A stretch of 64,000 nucleotides of DNA from Aquimarina sp. MAR_2010_214 (lineage in GTDB: Bacteria; Bacteroidota; Bacteroidia; Flavobacteriales; Flavobacteriaceae), in assembly GCF_002846555.1 (NCBI RefSeq), contig NZ_PJMS01000001.1, forward strand, positions 3,906,001 through 3,970,000. Direction: 5' to 3'. Below are positions 45,074 to 53,155 of the stretch, in pieces (the stretch's first letter is position 1; each line of letters begins with the position of its first letter). Both the position numbers and the translations under genes were made by a program. The notes below the pieces were generated by a model. That model was not told where the DNA came from. It made no database searches and saw nothing but the letters and a program-made list of their open reading frames with translations.

Positions 45074-45826
45074 TCAATCATTTTTAACCAAATCGGCATA
45101 TTTTTTTGGAATCATGCCTACATTCATTTTGAAGTATTTATTAAAATGACTTTGATCAAAAAAACCCGTATCATATGCAATATCGGTAAAACTGTCTTTA
45201 GTTTTTATGTACTCTTTAGCTTTTTCAATTCGTAGATTTTGAAGGTAGCGAATAGGCGAAATTCCTATATTAGTTTTAAAAAGACGTTGAAAATGGCTAT
45301 CACTTAAACAGGTTATATCTAATAACTCTTCGACAAGTATGGATCGGTTATAATGATTTTTAAAATGCACCAATGCCTTTTTTATAATGAGTTTTGACTT
45401 CGTTGAATTCGTGCTATTACTAACCAAAAAGTGTTTAAATATATCCGGAACTTTAGTTTCTTCACTATCTCTGGCATCAAAATTCTTATTATTTGTCATA
45501 ATCGATTCGAACCAAGTATCAAAATGGTTTTTATAAGAATAACAATTCTGTATTATTGTTAAGCCTAATCGATTGCTAGAACTATTGTTAAAAGAATACA
45601 ATTTCGGAACCCTAATCACCTTGTAATGAAAGAAATTTTCTATTAATGTCTGATGTGCAATATAAGGAGGAATCACCACCAAATCCCCCGATTTTAGAGT
45701 AAACATAGCATCTTTACATATAAGATTTGCACTTCCATTTATGATATAGCAAAATGTATAGCGATCCGGATGCAAATGCATTGGAAAAAAGTGTCTTTTA
45801 TCATAATGTATAGTGGCACATTCCAT
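45074..45826 (-). CDS. AraC-family regulator with N-terminal cupin
   Basis: 250 residues, cytoplasmic. N-terminal cupin (AraC_binding; FFPMHLHPDRYTFCYIINGS, LKSGDLVVIPPYIAHQ) for a small-molecule effector, then an AraC HTH pair (about 150-245; LVEELLDITCLSDSHFQRLF, FTDIAYDTGFFDQSHFNKYF). The decarboxylase gene follows by 56 bases, so it likely regulates that gene in response to an amino acid or related compound. This differs from the three membrane AraC genes in the window. Confidence 0.87.
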   Translation of the reverse strand: MECATIHYDKRHFFPMHLHPDRYTFCYIINGSANLICKDAMFTLKSGDLVVIPPYIAHQTLIENFFHYKVIRVPKLYSFNNSSSNRLGLTIIQNCYSYKNHFDTWFESIMTNNKNFDARDSEETKVPDIFKHFLVSNSTNSTKSKLIIKKALVHFKNHYNRSILVEELLDITCLSDSHFQRLFKTNIGISPIRYLQNLRIEKAKEYIKTKDSFTDIAYDTGFFDQSHFNKYFKMNVGMIPKKYADLVKND

Positions 45827-46095
45827 TGTATAGGTAACTTAAGGATACTAAGTTAATTAAAAAACAGGCTTGATTCCTACATAAAAGAATCACTATGATG
45901 GTAATAACCTAAGTTCGATTTGGTCTGATACTTCGACATAGCTCAGTACAGGCTGGAAGATTGTATCGAGAATAATGATTTTCTATCTAAAAAAGCTATT
46001 CTCGATACAGTTTTTCTCCACGTCACCTCGAGCGTAGTCGAGAGGTCATTCTGAAAAACCGAACTGACGGGCTAACACGCTACTACACAATACAA

Positions 46096-46341
46096 ACGCT
46101 ACGTCACATCGAGTACGTGAGGAACGAGCGTGTATCGAGATGCATTTGAAAACGAGTTCTCGAAAGGTTCTCGATACAGTTTTTCTCCATTACATTGCGA
46201 AAAACCACTCGAACAGACGGGTTAACACGCTACGTCACATCGAGTGCGTGAGGAACGAGCGTGTATCGAGATGCATTTGAAAACGATAATATGATGGGTT
46301 CTCGATACAATTTTCCTCCATTACATTACAAAAAACCACTC
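46096..46341. repeat. Tandem duplication inside the family B element
   Basis: Two copies of a unit of about 130 bases starting ACGCTACGTCACATCGAGT (46096 and about 46226), each containing GTATCGAGATGCATTTGAAA and ending in AAAAACCACTC. The second is cut short by the IS110 insertion. Confidence 0.7.
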
Positions 46342-46551
46342 CTTTAGACTTGCATAATTATATTTATTGAAATAAAAAAGAGCAGAACTTAAGTACACTA
46401 ATAACACTCAGAAGGGTAAACTTCATAGTTCGATTTAGACTTAAGTTCTTTCTTTCATCAACAATCTCTAATAGAAATTCGGGATTTTAAGCCCATTATC
46501 AAGGAGTCGAGTTATGATGAAAATGCTCTTTTCATTCAGAGAGGTAAAATT
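46342..46551 (+). ncRNA. Putative bridge (seek) RNA region of the IS110 element
   Basis: The 5' noncoding part of IS110-group elements encodes the bridge RNA that guides the recombinase. Here it has an 11-base perfect stem AGAACTTAAGT (46384-46394) with ACTTAAGTTCT (46439-46449) and a 44-base loop. TTTAGACTT at 46434-46442 repeats the left end (46343-46351), and ATAGAAAT at 46471-46478 repeats the right end (47532-47539). The transcript ends are not determined. Confidence 0.45.
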
Positions 46552-47535
46552 ATGAAAAGTATTTATTTAGGAATTGACATTAGTAAAAAAACATTAGATA
46601 TTTGTTTAGTTGATCAGAAATCAGAAGCATTCTTTAAGATTGAAAATAAAATCAAAGCGATTAAAAAACTCTTTAAGCAGATAACTACTTTAGATGCTGA
46701 GATCTTTATTGCAATGGAAAATACTGGTCTTTATAATTATAATTTATATGAAGTTTTGAAGGATTATTCATTTAATGTTTATGTGATCGATCCTAAGCAC
46801 ATTAAACGAAGCATCGGTTTAGTTCGTGGTAAGAATGATAAAGTTGATGCTAAGCGCATTGCTACTTTTATTGAAAGGAACTATCAAGATTTTGATTGCT
46901 GGAAGCCCACAAGTGAGGCTGTACAAAATATAAAAATACTGATGAGCCAACGTAGACATAAGGTAAAAACTAGACAGGCTATTAAACAACAAAATAAGGA
47001 GCTTAAAACAGTTAAAAGGACTAAAATAATAAGTTCCTCAATGAAAATCAATTTAAAAGAAATTGAGCAGATTAATAAACATATAGCGGCTATAGAAAAA
47101 TTGATTAAAGAGGAGATAGCTAATGATTCTGTTTTGGAAAAGGACATAGAACGTATCAGAACTATACCAGGAATAGGATCAGTTACAGCTTGGACTTTAG
47201 CTGTGAAAACTGATGGTTTTGTGCGATTGACTAATCCGAGAAAACTAGCTTGTTTTGCTGGCGTTGTTCCATTCGAACAACAAAGTGGAACAAGTCTAAA
47301 GACAAAACCAAGAGTATCAAAAATGGCGGATATGCAACTTAAATCCGTGCTCCAAATGGCAGCTATGAGAGCAGTAAGAATGGATAACGATCTTAAACAC
47401 TTTTACTTGAGAAAAGTAGAAGAAGGTAAGAACAAAATGAGTGTACTCAATGCTGTTAGAAACAAACTAATACATATCGCAATGGCATTAATAAAAAACA
47501 AATCTTTTTATGAAAACCGTTTGGTATTGTCATAG
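46552..47535 (+). CDS. IS110-family transposase (bridge-RNA-guided recombinase)
   Basis: 327 residues. RuvC-like N-terminal domain with the DEDD set Asp9 (GIDISK), Glu56 (MENTGLY), Asp96 and Asp99 (KNDKVDAKRIA), a coiled-coil middle, then the C-terminal Transposase_20 domain with RTIPGIGSVTAW, LACFAGVVPFEQQSGTS (candidate nucleophile Ser245) and DMQLKSVLQMAAMRAVR. It is complete and without frameshift, so the element could be active. It appears intact next to repeats that carry it as an insertion. Confidence 0.95.
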   Translation: MKSIYLGIDISKKTLDICLVDQKSEAFFKIENKIKAIKKLFKQITTLDAEIFIAMENTGLYNYNLYEVLKDYSFNVYVIDPKHIKRSIGLVRGKNDKVDAKRIATFIERNYQDFDCWKPTSEAVQNIKILMSQRRHKVKTRQAIKQQNKELKTVKRTKIISSSMKINLKEIEQINKHIAAIEKLIKEEIANDSVLEKDIERIRTIPGIGSVTAWTLAVKTDGFVRLTNPRKLACFAGVVPFEQQSGTSLKTKPRVSKMADMQLKSVLQMAAMRAVRMDNDLKHFYLRKVEEGKNKMSVLNAVRNKLIHIAMALIKNKSFYENRLVLS

Positions 47536-47587
47536 AAATCGAATTGATGTTTTTTATAACATTTTAGTTTAGGTCGAACTCAGGTTA

Positions 47588-47849
47588 ATAGCAGTTTTTT
47601 TATCGTATTTAGTTGTTTAAAACTTGTGAACTTCTTCAACTCGGTTTTCAATACATTTATATCTCTTCTAACTCAGAGCCTGTACTAATTTACGTACTTG
47701 GTTATTTGCTATATCTTAAAAAACTTCGAGTTCATTTCTTTAGATTCAGATCATCGATCAGTACTATGGAAATGGTATATTATACAAGTATATATACTAA
47801 AGTTTACAAAAAAAGAGTTACAGACAGTAAACACATAACTTAATTAATT
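47588..47849. other. Intergenic region after the IS/MITE, no gene seen
   Basis: AT-rich DNA upstream of the metallophosphoesterase gene. Small frames exist but lack good starts and resemble no protein. The promoter of the gene at 47850 is expected here; no clean TAnnTTTG box was found. Confidence 0.4.
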
Positions 47850-49628
47850 ATGAAGTTAAAAACTCTATTAATATTGATCATGGGCATAATAATTCTCTCA
47901 TGCAATACCGATGAGACTATATCCCCCGATACACAAGCACCAACAGTTCCTACAAACTTAACGGTTTCTAATATTATTAATGTATCATTAGATCTTAGAT
48001 GGAATGCTTCTACAGATAATATAGAAGTTACCGAATATGAGGTATATCAAGATGAAGTAAATATTGGCACATCAAAAGATACTACCTATAGTGTAAGTGG
48101 TCTTACAGCCAATACTACGTATAGCTTTACTGTAAAAGCTAAAGATGCTGCAGGTAATATATCTGGTGCTAGCAACGTAGTTAATGCTACTACTACTAAT
48201 ACAAATGCCGTTCAATATACCTTAACAACCAATACAACAGGACAAGGAACAGTAAGTGAAGGAGGAATCTATAACTCAGGAACCCCAGTTACCGTTACCG
48301 CTACTCCTGCATCAGGATGGGATTTTAGTGGGTGGTCTGGTGCTTTATCAGGTAATACAAACCCAACATCCATCACGATGAATTCTGATAAGGCCGTAAC
48401 AGCAACCTTTACCAAAGCTCCAGTTACCAGTACTTCAACAGAAAAGTATCGATTAACCTGGAGAGGTAATACATCTACCACTATGGTTGTAGGATGGAAT
48501 CAGGTACGAGGAACGAATCCTGTGGTACATTATGGTACTACGGATTTTGGTAGTAATGCAGGATCATACCCGCTTAGTAAAACTGTAGATAGAACAGTTT
48601 CTAGTAAAGGAATGAATAATAATTATGCTAGATTAACAGGGCTTCAAGCAGATACTGCTTATTATTTTGTGATCAAGGATAGTGAAGGAGTTTCTAAAAG
48701 ATTCTGGTTTAAGACTGCGCCTAGTGATCCTAATACCCGATTATCAATTGTAGCAGGAGGAGATTCTCGAAACAATCGTACTCCAAGACAAAATGCTAAT
48801 AAACTTGTAGCTAAGATTAGACCACATGCCGTACTTTTTGGAGGAGATATGACAAGTTCTTCATCGAGTTCTCAATGGCAAAACTGGTTTGAGGACTGGC
48901 AATTAACTATTGGTTCTGATGGAAGGATGATTCCTGTTGTTGCCGCACGAGGTAATCATGAGAAATCGAATGATATCAGAGATCTTTTTGATATTCCTAC
49001 CGCAGCTGGAGGAGAATACTATGCGTTGAGTTTTGGAGGTAGTTTGATGAGAACCTATACCTTAAACACAGAGGTAACCCCAGCAGGTACACAAGGAACT
49101 TGGTTAGCTAATGATTTAACGTCTAACTCTGCTAATCACACATGGGCAGTAGCACAGTATCATAGAGCAACCAGACCTCATGAGCCTGGTAAATCAGAAC
49201 AAAATGATCAGTATGAAGCATGGTCTAAACCTTTTTACACTCATGCTGTACAATTGGTGATGGAAAGTGATTCTCACGTAGTGAAACGTACCTGGCCAAT
49301 CAAACCTTCGACAGGTTCAGGAAGTGATGAAGGGTTTGTGAGAGTAGATTCAGATCCAAAAAGAGCTATCTATGTTGGAGAAGGATGTTGGGGAGCTCCC
49401 TTACGTAATGCTTCTGATACTAAGAACTGGACAAGAGCAGCGGGATCATTTAATCAGTTTAAGTGGTTATGGATCGATAAAAACAAGATAGAACTTAGAA
49501 CTATTAAAGTAGATAATGCGAGTAGTGTTGGGCAATTAAGTGATAACAACTTGTTTGTTTTACCTACCAATATTGATATATGGAACCCTACAGGAGGTAG
49601 TGTTGTGACTGTCGATAATCCGCATTAA
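47850..49628 (+). CDS. Surface lipoprotein with FnIII, InlB-repeat and metallophosphoesterase domains
   Basis: 592 residues. Lipoprotein signal ending LSC followed by NTDET. A fibronectin type III domain (about 28-117: APTVPTNLTVSNI, LRWNASTDNIEVTEYEVY), an InlB B-repeat-like module (about 120-190: GWDFSGWSGALSGNTNP, AVTATF) and a purple-acid-phosphatase N-terminal domain (about 200-285) are followed by a calcineurin-like phosphoesterase domain. The metal ligands are seen as AGGDSRN, FGGDMT, ARGNHEKS, QYHRATRPH and SDSHVVKR. It probably hydrolyses phosphomonoesters or diesters on the cell surface. It is alone on its strand and ends before a bidirectional terminator. Confidence 0.88.
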   Translation: MKLKTLLILIMGIIILSCNTDETISPDTQAPTVPTNLTVSNIINVSLDLRWNASTDNIEVTEYEVYQDEVNIGTSKDTTYSVSGLTANTTYSFTVKAKDAAGNISGASNVVNATTTNTNAVQYTLTTNTTGQGTVSEGGIYNSGTPVTVTATPASGWDFSGWSGALSGNTNPTSITMNSDKAVTATFTKAPVTSTSTEKYRLTWRGNTSTTMVVGWNQVRGTNPVVHYGTTDFGSNAGSYPLSKTVDRTVSSKGMNNNYARLTGLQADTAYYFVIKDSEGVSKRFWFKTAPSDPNTRLSIVAGGDSRNNRTPRQNANKLVAKIRPHAVLFGGDMTSSSSSSQWQNWFEDWQLTIGSDGRMIPVVAARGNHEKSNDIRDLFDIPTAAGGEYYALSFGGSLMRTYTLNTEVTPAGTQGTWLANDLTSNSANHTWAVAQYHRATRPHEPGKSEQNDQYEAWSKPFYTHAVQLVMESDSHVVKRTWPIKPSTGSGSDEGFVRVDSDPKRAIYVGEGCWGAPLRNASDTKNWTRAAGSFNQFKWLWIDKNKIELRTIKVDNASSVGQLSDNNLFVLPTNIDIWNPTGGSVVTVDNPH

Positions 49629-49731
49629 TAGAAAATATCTGCAGAAAGAACTTGAGAATATAACGTTTTGCTTTTGATTCAGGTAAAATAGTACTAAGAC
49701 AAATTCAATATCAGCAAAACGAAAGGATACT

Positions 49732-49763
49732 AAAAGAGCCTGTCACTAGTGACAGGCTCTTTT
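49732..49763. terminator. Bidirectional terminator
   Basis: Perfect 32-base palindrome centred on CACTAGTG (AAAAGAGCCTGTCAC and its complement) with T runs on both strands. It separates the metallophosphoesterase gene (+) from the cold shock gene (-). Confidence 0.85.
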
Positions 49764-49782
49764 TTAAACTTGAAAGTATATA

Positions 49783-49974
49783 TTAGATAACTTTTACGTT
49801 TACCGCGTTTAATCCTTTGTTACCTTCTTGTAGATCAAATTCTACTTCATCGCCTTCACGAATTTCGTCTACTAATCCAGAAATGTGTACAAAATGGTCT
49901 TTGCTAGCACCTTCTTCAGTGATAAATCCAAAACCTTTAGCGTCATTGAAGAATTTTACTGTTCCTTTATTCAT
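49783..49974 (-). CDS. Cold shock protein (CspA family)
   Basis: 63 residues from the ATG at 49974 (MNKGTVKFFNDAKGFGFI); a longer frame to 50043 adds residues not found in the family. RNA-binding motifs RNP1 KGFGFI and RNP2 DHFVHI are intact. It binds single-stranded RNA and DNA as an RNA chaperone. About 150 bases of noncoding DNA upstream may hold a long leader as in other csp genes, but I see no defined structure in it. A weak box CATCTTTG precedes it. Single-gene unit with a strong terminator. Confidence 0.95.
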   Translation of the reverse strand: MNKGTVKFFNDAKGFGFITEEGASKDHFVHISGLVDEIREGDEVEFDLQEGNKGLNAVNVKVI

Positions 49975-50122
49975 TGTAATGTAATTAAATTTATTATATA
50001 ATTTATTTTGCAAAGATGGCACCAATAATTTGATAAATGACAAATTAGTTCATTAATTTTCAATTATCAAATTGCTCATAAAACTTTACTAAATACAAAC
50101 TGTTATTATCAAAACATTAAAG

Positions 50123-50575
50123 TCACTTAATAGAATTCCATATATCTAAATATATTTTCCAGTTTTTCCCTACTTTTTTCCAGACAATTACATATTTCCC
50201 TTTCCAGGTCATTTCTTCTCCGTTAGCTTTTTTTGTAGTGCCTTGATAGGTACCATAATCATATGCTTCATTGCCAATGATTTTAATTTCAATAGGGTCA
50301 ATTTTATGATTAATAATTTGTATTCCCTCCGGAAGCCTCCAATAGCCTAATATACCTTCTGTTCCTTCAATAATTTTTAAATTATTAGGAAATATTTTAG
50401 CATCTTCAGTATACGATTCACCGATCATTTTATAATCTGAAGTATTCACATATTTAGAAAAATTTTTACCATTTTCTAATAGTTGTTTAATCTCTGTTTT
50501 ATCTCCAATATAGGTTTGCCCTAGAACTTGATTACAAACAAATATGAGAAGTACAATAGATAATAACGATTTCAT
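50123..50575 (-). CDS. Secreted DUF4440/SnoaL-like protein
   Basis: 150 residues. Signal peptide (ending QVLGQ) then an NTF2-like fold of the DUF4440 type: KNFSKYVNTSDYKMIGESYT, DAKIFPNNLKIIEGTEGILG, MTWKGKYVIVWKKVGKNWKI. The pattern of a SnoaL-like domain starting with a helix and ending in a beta strand with KVGKNWKIY is typical. Its start is 3 bases from the stop of the lumazine-binding-like gene upstream, so it lies in a cluster of small secreted proteins and a DJ-1 homologue (51770 to 50123). Function unknown. Confidence 0.8.
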   Translation of the reverse strand: MKSLLSIVLLIFVCNQVLGQTYIGDKTEIKQLLENGKNFSKYVNTSDYKMIGESYTEDAKIFPNNLKIIEGTEGILGYWRLPEGIQIINHKIDPIEIKIIGNEAYDYGTYQGTTKKANGEEMTWKGKYVIVWKKVGKNWKIYLDIWNSIK

Positions 50576-50578
50576 TTT

Positions 50579-50998
50579 TTAGTTTTTTTGTTTTCTATAG
50601 AATATTTTGCTGACTACTTTCCACTCTCCATCTACTTTTAATAAATTCATATAATCAATAAATGAAAATGTTTCATATTCAATTTCAAGTTTTGCTTGTG
50701 CTGCGTTTCCTGTTACATCTATAGATACAACATTTGTTTTTCGATTTTGTTTCGGCCCGGGTTTTATTACTTTTTTAAAGAATTCTAAAGCATTTACCTC
50801 TTTATACCCGTTTTTAGAAATAAATTTCATCGTAGCATTGCTATGGAATGCCTTTTTTAAGGTTTCAAAATCGTTGTTTGTGCCTCCATCCAGATAATAC
50901 GTAACGGTTTTTTTGATAAGTACCTTATCTGATTCTTGAGCATAAGTAAATGTAGAGGTACTTAAGTATACGAGTAGGATAAAAATTGTTGTTCTCAT
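50579..50998 (-). CDS. Secreted NTF2-like protein (lumazine-binding-like)
   Basis: 139 residues. Signal peptide (ending TYAQE), then VLIKKTVTYYLDGGTNNDFE, AFHSNATMKFIS, VSIDVTGNAAQAKLEI and LLKVDGEWKVVSKIFYRK, as in Lumazine_bd_2 (PF12893) members. It probably binds a small molecule. It lies 3 bases before the DUF4440 gene and 19 bases after the DJ-1 lipoprotein gene, in the same operon. Confidence 0.8.
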   Translation of the reverse strand: MRTTIFILLVYLSTSTFTYAQESDKVLIKKTVTYYLDGGTNNDFETLKKAFHSNATMKFISKNGYKEVNALEFFKKVIKPGPKQNRKTNVVSIDVTGNAAQAKLEIEYETFSFIDYMNLLKVDGEWKVVSKIFYRKQKN

Positions 50999-51017
50999 CT
51001 GTTTATCTATTTTAAGT

Positions 51018-51770
51018 TTATTTATTGCTTGTTTTCTTAAGTATTGCTACAACTTGTTGTGCGACAGATACCGAAGCTGTAGGATCTTGTCCCGTAACTA
51101 ATCTACCATCAACTATATAATGATTATCCCATCCCTTTTTAGAATAGGTAAAATCTCCACCATTTTTTGTAATGGCTTCTTCAATAGAAAAGGGAAAGGT
51201 TTTATAATACGCTTTATTTTTATTTTCAAAAGCATCGGCAAAACCATTTACCTCTTTTTCTGCATATAGATATTTTCCATTTGTTAGCTTTAAATTTACA
51301 ATTCCTGCCGTTCCGTGGCAAATAGCTGATACAATTCCTGTATTTTCATAAATTTTCCTTGAGATACCCTGTATGGCTTTATTCTCAGGAACTCCAAACA
51401 TGGCTGCCCCACCACCACTATAATAAACTGCTTTATAGTCTTTTGCATTAATGGCTTCAGGGGTATACGTATTTTTAAGTAAATTCATAAAATTGACATC
51501 GTCTAAATATTTTTTTTGAATCGGATTCGAGTTATTTATATACCCTATCGGAATTTCGCCACCTTCTGGACTTACAAAATCAACCTGATAACCCGATTTT
51601 ATAAATACATCATATGCTAAAACGATTTCTGCAAAATGATTTGCGGTTTTCAGATTTGTGTTTCCGTAGGTATGCTGATTAGAAGTGACAAACAAAATCT
51701 TATCTTTTGATGATACTGAACATCCTAAAAAAAGAAAAATCACCAAAAATGGTACTATACTATTTCTCAT
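51018..51770 (-). CDS. DJ-1/PfpI-family lipoprotein
   Basis: 250 residues. Lipoprotein signal (FLFLGCSVSS), then a type 1 glutamine-amidotransferase-like domain: ILFVTSNQHTYG, VDFVSPEGGEIPIGY (Glu), AVYYSGGGAAMFGVPENKA and nucleophile Cys near residue 150 in SAICHGTAGIV. Related to the Hsp31-like gene at 34750 but shorter and lipid-anchored. It leads a cluster with two NTF2-like proteins. The membrane AraC gene (51994-53034) lies upstream on the same strand, across an intervening MITE. Confidence 0.85.
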   Translation of the reverse strand: MRNSIVPFLVIFLFLGCSVSSKDKILFVTSNQHTYGNTNLKTANHFAEIVLAYDVFIKSGYQVDFVSPEGGEIPIGYINNSNPIQKKYLDDVNFMNLLKNTYTPEAINAKDYKAVYYSGGGAAMFGVPENKAIQGISRKIYENTGIVSAICHGTAGIVNLKLTNGKYLYAEKEVNGFADAFENKNKAYYKTFPFSIEEAITKNGGDFTYSKKGWDNHYIVDGRLVTGQDPTASVSVAQQVVAILKKTSNK

Positions 51771-51864
51771 GTTGAATTAATTTTCAACAAATTTGAAAAA
51801 TCATTACCTATATAGGTTCATGTATTATAAATCAGTAGTGCTGATTTATAAATTAGCACTACTC

Positions 51865-51996
51865 TAACCTGTTGTGTATTTGAGATTTTTGAATTAAAAA
51901 AGCTATTCTCGATACAATTTTTCTTCATTTTATTTCGAAAAACCACTCGAATTGACGCTTTTTCATAGTATTAATTTCTAAATGCACAACGGGTTA
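51865..51996. repeat. MITE-like element, family A copy 1
   Basis: 132 bases. Ends TAACCTGTTGTGTATTT (51865-51881) and AAATGCACAACGGGTTA (51980-51996) are inverted copies with two mismatches, bordered by TA. The inside contains the shared core GCTATTCTCGATACAATTTT and AAAAACCACTCGAATTGACG. Its right-hand TTA supplies the stop codon of the AraC gene. Confidence 0.75.
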
Positions 51997-53034
51997 TGCT
52001 ACTTCTTTTTTATAGGCAGCAGGAGTTTTACCTACTATTTTTTTAAAGGTAGTATAAAATGTTGATTTCGAATTAAATCCACATTCATAACCAACAGCTT
52101 CTGTAGTGTAATTATCTTCATTAATCAAAAGTTGCTTAGCTTCCTTAATTCTATATTCATTAATAAACAAAGGGAAGCTTTTGCCTAGGTTGTCATTTAG
52201 AAACTGAGATAAATAGTGTGGTAAAACATGTAGTTGTTTAGAAACATCTGCTAGTTTTAGATCTGGATTTTTAAACAGCTCCTTTTCTTTAATTATATCA
52301 TCTAATTTGATTTGAAATTCACTTGCTTCATCAAGATCAATCTTTTTATCTGCATATTTAATGGTCTCTTCAAAAAACAAAGACGTTTTATTTCTTTTCA
52401 ATACCCAAAATAAGATGAAAAGGAAAAATACAAACGAAAACGAAAGTGCACCTACGATATACGATGTATAAGATCCGATATTATACCCCATCCAGATAAT
52501 AGATACTCCACCAAATACACTTAAAACCCAAATTTCTATTTGTTTTATTTTATGTTCTTTTGAAAACAAAGCATTAAAAACTGGTTTTAAATGAATCGCT
52601 GTAAATACTATATACAACAGCCATTGCAAATAAATGATTTTGACTAAGAATCCAGACCACAATTTTTTATGTTCCCAAAAAGGAAAAATAACACTTAATA
52701 GAACAACTACTACCAGAACAGGAATAACATGAAAAAGCCACCAACTATTGCTGTTAGGCTCAACTATTAAATTTTTGGTATATAGATATAAAAAGGGACC
52801 TATTAATGCACAGGCAGCAAGTCCTATTTGTATAAATACTTCAGATAATTCTGGGTTAAAATAAAGGAAAACAGATTTTAGTATTCGTACACTTAGTACA
52901 AATAAAAGTGCCGACAAGAAATAATTAGACAGTCCCTTTTTCTTAGAAAAGAAAGCAAAATAAAAACTTAGCAAAAAACCATTTAACGCTCCTAGTGCAC
53001 TAAAGAGAAATAATAATTGACGTTCTAAATCCAT
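51994..53034 (-). CDS. AraC-family regulator with N-terminal membrane domain
   Basis: 346 residues from the ATG at 53034 (MDLERQLLFLFSALG; the longer frame to 53091 runs through the MITE). About seven membrane helices (1-215) and an AraC HTH pair (about 245-345: LADVSKQLHVLPHYLSQFL, YTTEAVGYECGFNSKSTFYT). It should regulate nearby genes from the membrane. It is flanked on both sides by family A elements (51865-51996 and 53050-53099), and its stop codon TAA comes from the first of them. Paralogue of the genes at 19586 and 33591. Confidence 0.87.
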   Translation of the reverse strand: MDLERQLLFLFSALGALNGFLLSFYFAFFSKKKGLSNYFLSALLFVLSVRILKSVFLYFNPELSEVFIQIGLAACALIGPFLYLYTKNLIVEPNSNSWWLFHVIPVLVVVVLLSVIFPFWEHKKLWSGFLVKIIYLQWLLYIVFTAIHLKPVFNALFSKEHKIKQIEIWVLSVFGGVSIIWMGYNIGSYTSYIVGALSFSFVFFLFILFWVLKRNKTSLFFEETIKYADKKIDLDEASEFQIKLDDIIKEKELFKNPDLKLADVSKQLHVLPHYLSQFLNDNLGKSFPLFINEYRIKEAKQLLINEDNYTTEAVGYECGFNSKSTFYTTFKKIVGKTPAAYKKEVA

Positions 53035-53049
53035 GAAAATATAAAAAGT

Positions 53050-53099
53050 AAACCCGTTGTGTATTTTAAAATCAATACTATAAAAATGCACAACAGGTA
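53050..53099. repeat. Short MITE-like element, family A copy 2
   Basis: 50 bases made almost only of the inverted ends AACCCGTTGTGTATTTT (53051-53067) and AAAATGCACAACAGGT (53083-53098) around a 15-base centre. It lies 16 bases before the AraC start codon. Confidence 0.7.
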
Positions 53100-53155
53100 A
53101 AGTAAATATATAGCAAATATTTAAAACTGTAGTTTGCTATAATAAGAATTATAAA

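Larger units (their letters stand above)
46340..47540 (+). mobile_element. IS110-family insertion sequence, about 1.2 kb
   Basis: One transposase gene (46552-47535) with a 210-base 5' noncoding region. The ends were read from the interrupted repeat: left flank ...AAAAACCACTC ends at 46341, and the right flank CGAATTGATG resumes at 47540. A TC dinucleotide occurs at both junctions (46340-46341 and 47539-47540), matching the short core of IS110 recombination; no long inverted ends are needed for this family. Only about five bases follow the transposase stop before the right end. Confidence 0.8.
45905..47587. repeat. MITE-like element, family B copy 1, split by IS110
   Basis: Ends TAACCTAAGTTCGA (45905-45918) and TCGAACTCAGGTTA (47574-47587) are inverted copies with one mismatch and TA at each boundary. 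The left part (45905-46341) contains copies of the shared core GCTATTCTCGATACA and a tandem duplication. The IS110 element interrupts it between 46341 and 47539. Same family as 59249-59502. Confidence 0.7.

Noticed and set aside
46340..47540. Search for terminal inverted repeats of the IS110 element
   Set aside because: None were found, which fits IS110-group elements; the 11-base stem inside the 5' region is part of the presumed RNA, not element ends.
47613..47843. 76-codon frame on the plus strand between the IS and the metallophosphoesterase gene
   Set aside because: Its translation has no family or signal features and its composition fits AT-rich intergenic DNA.
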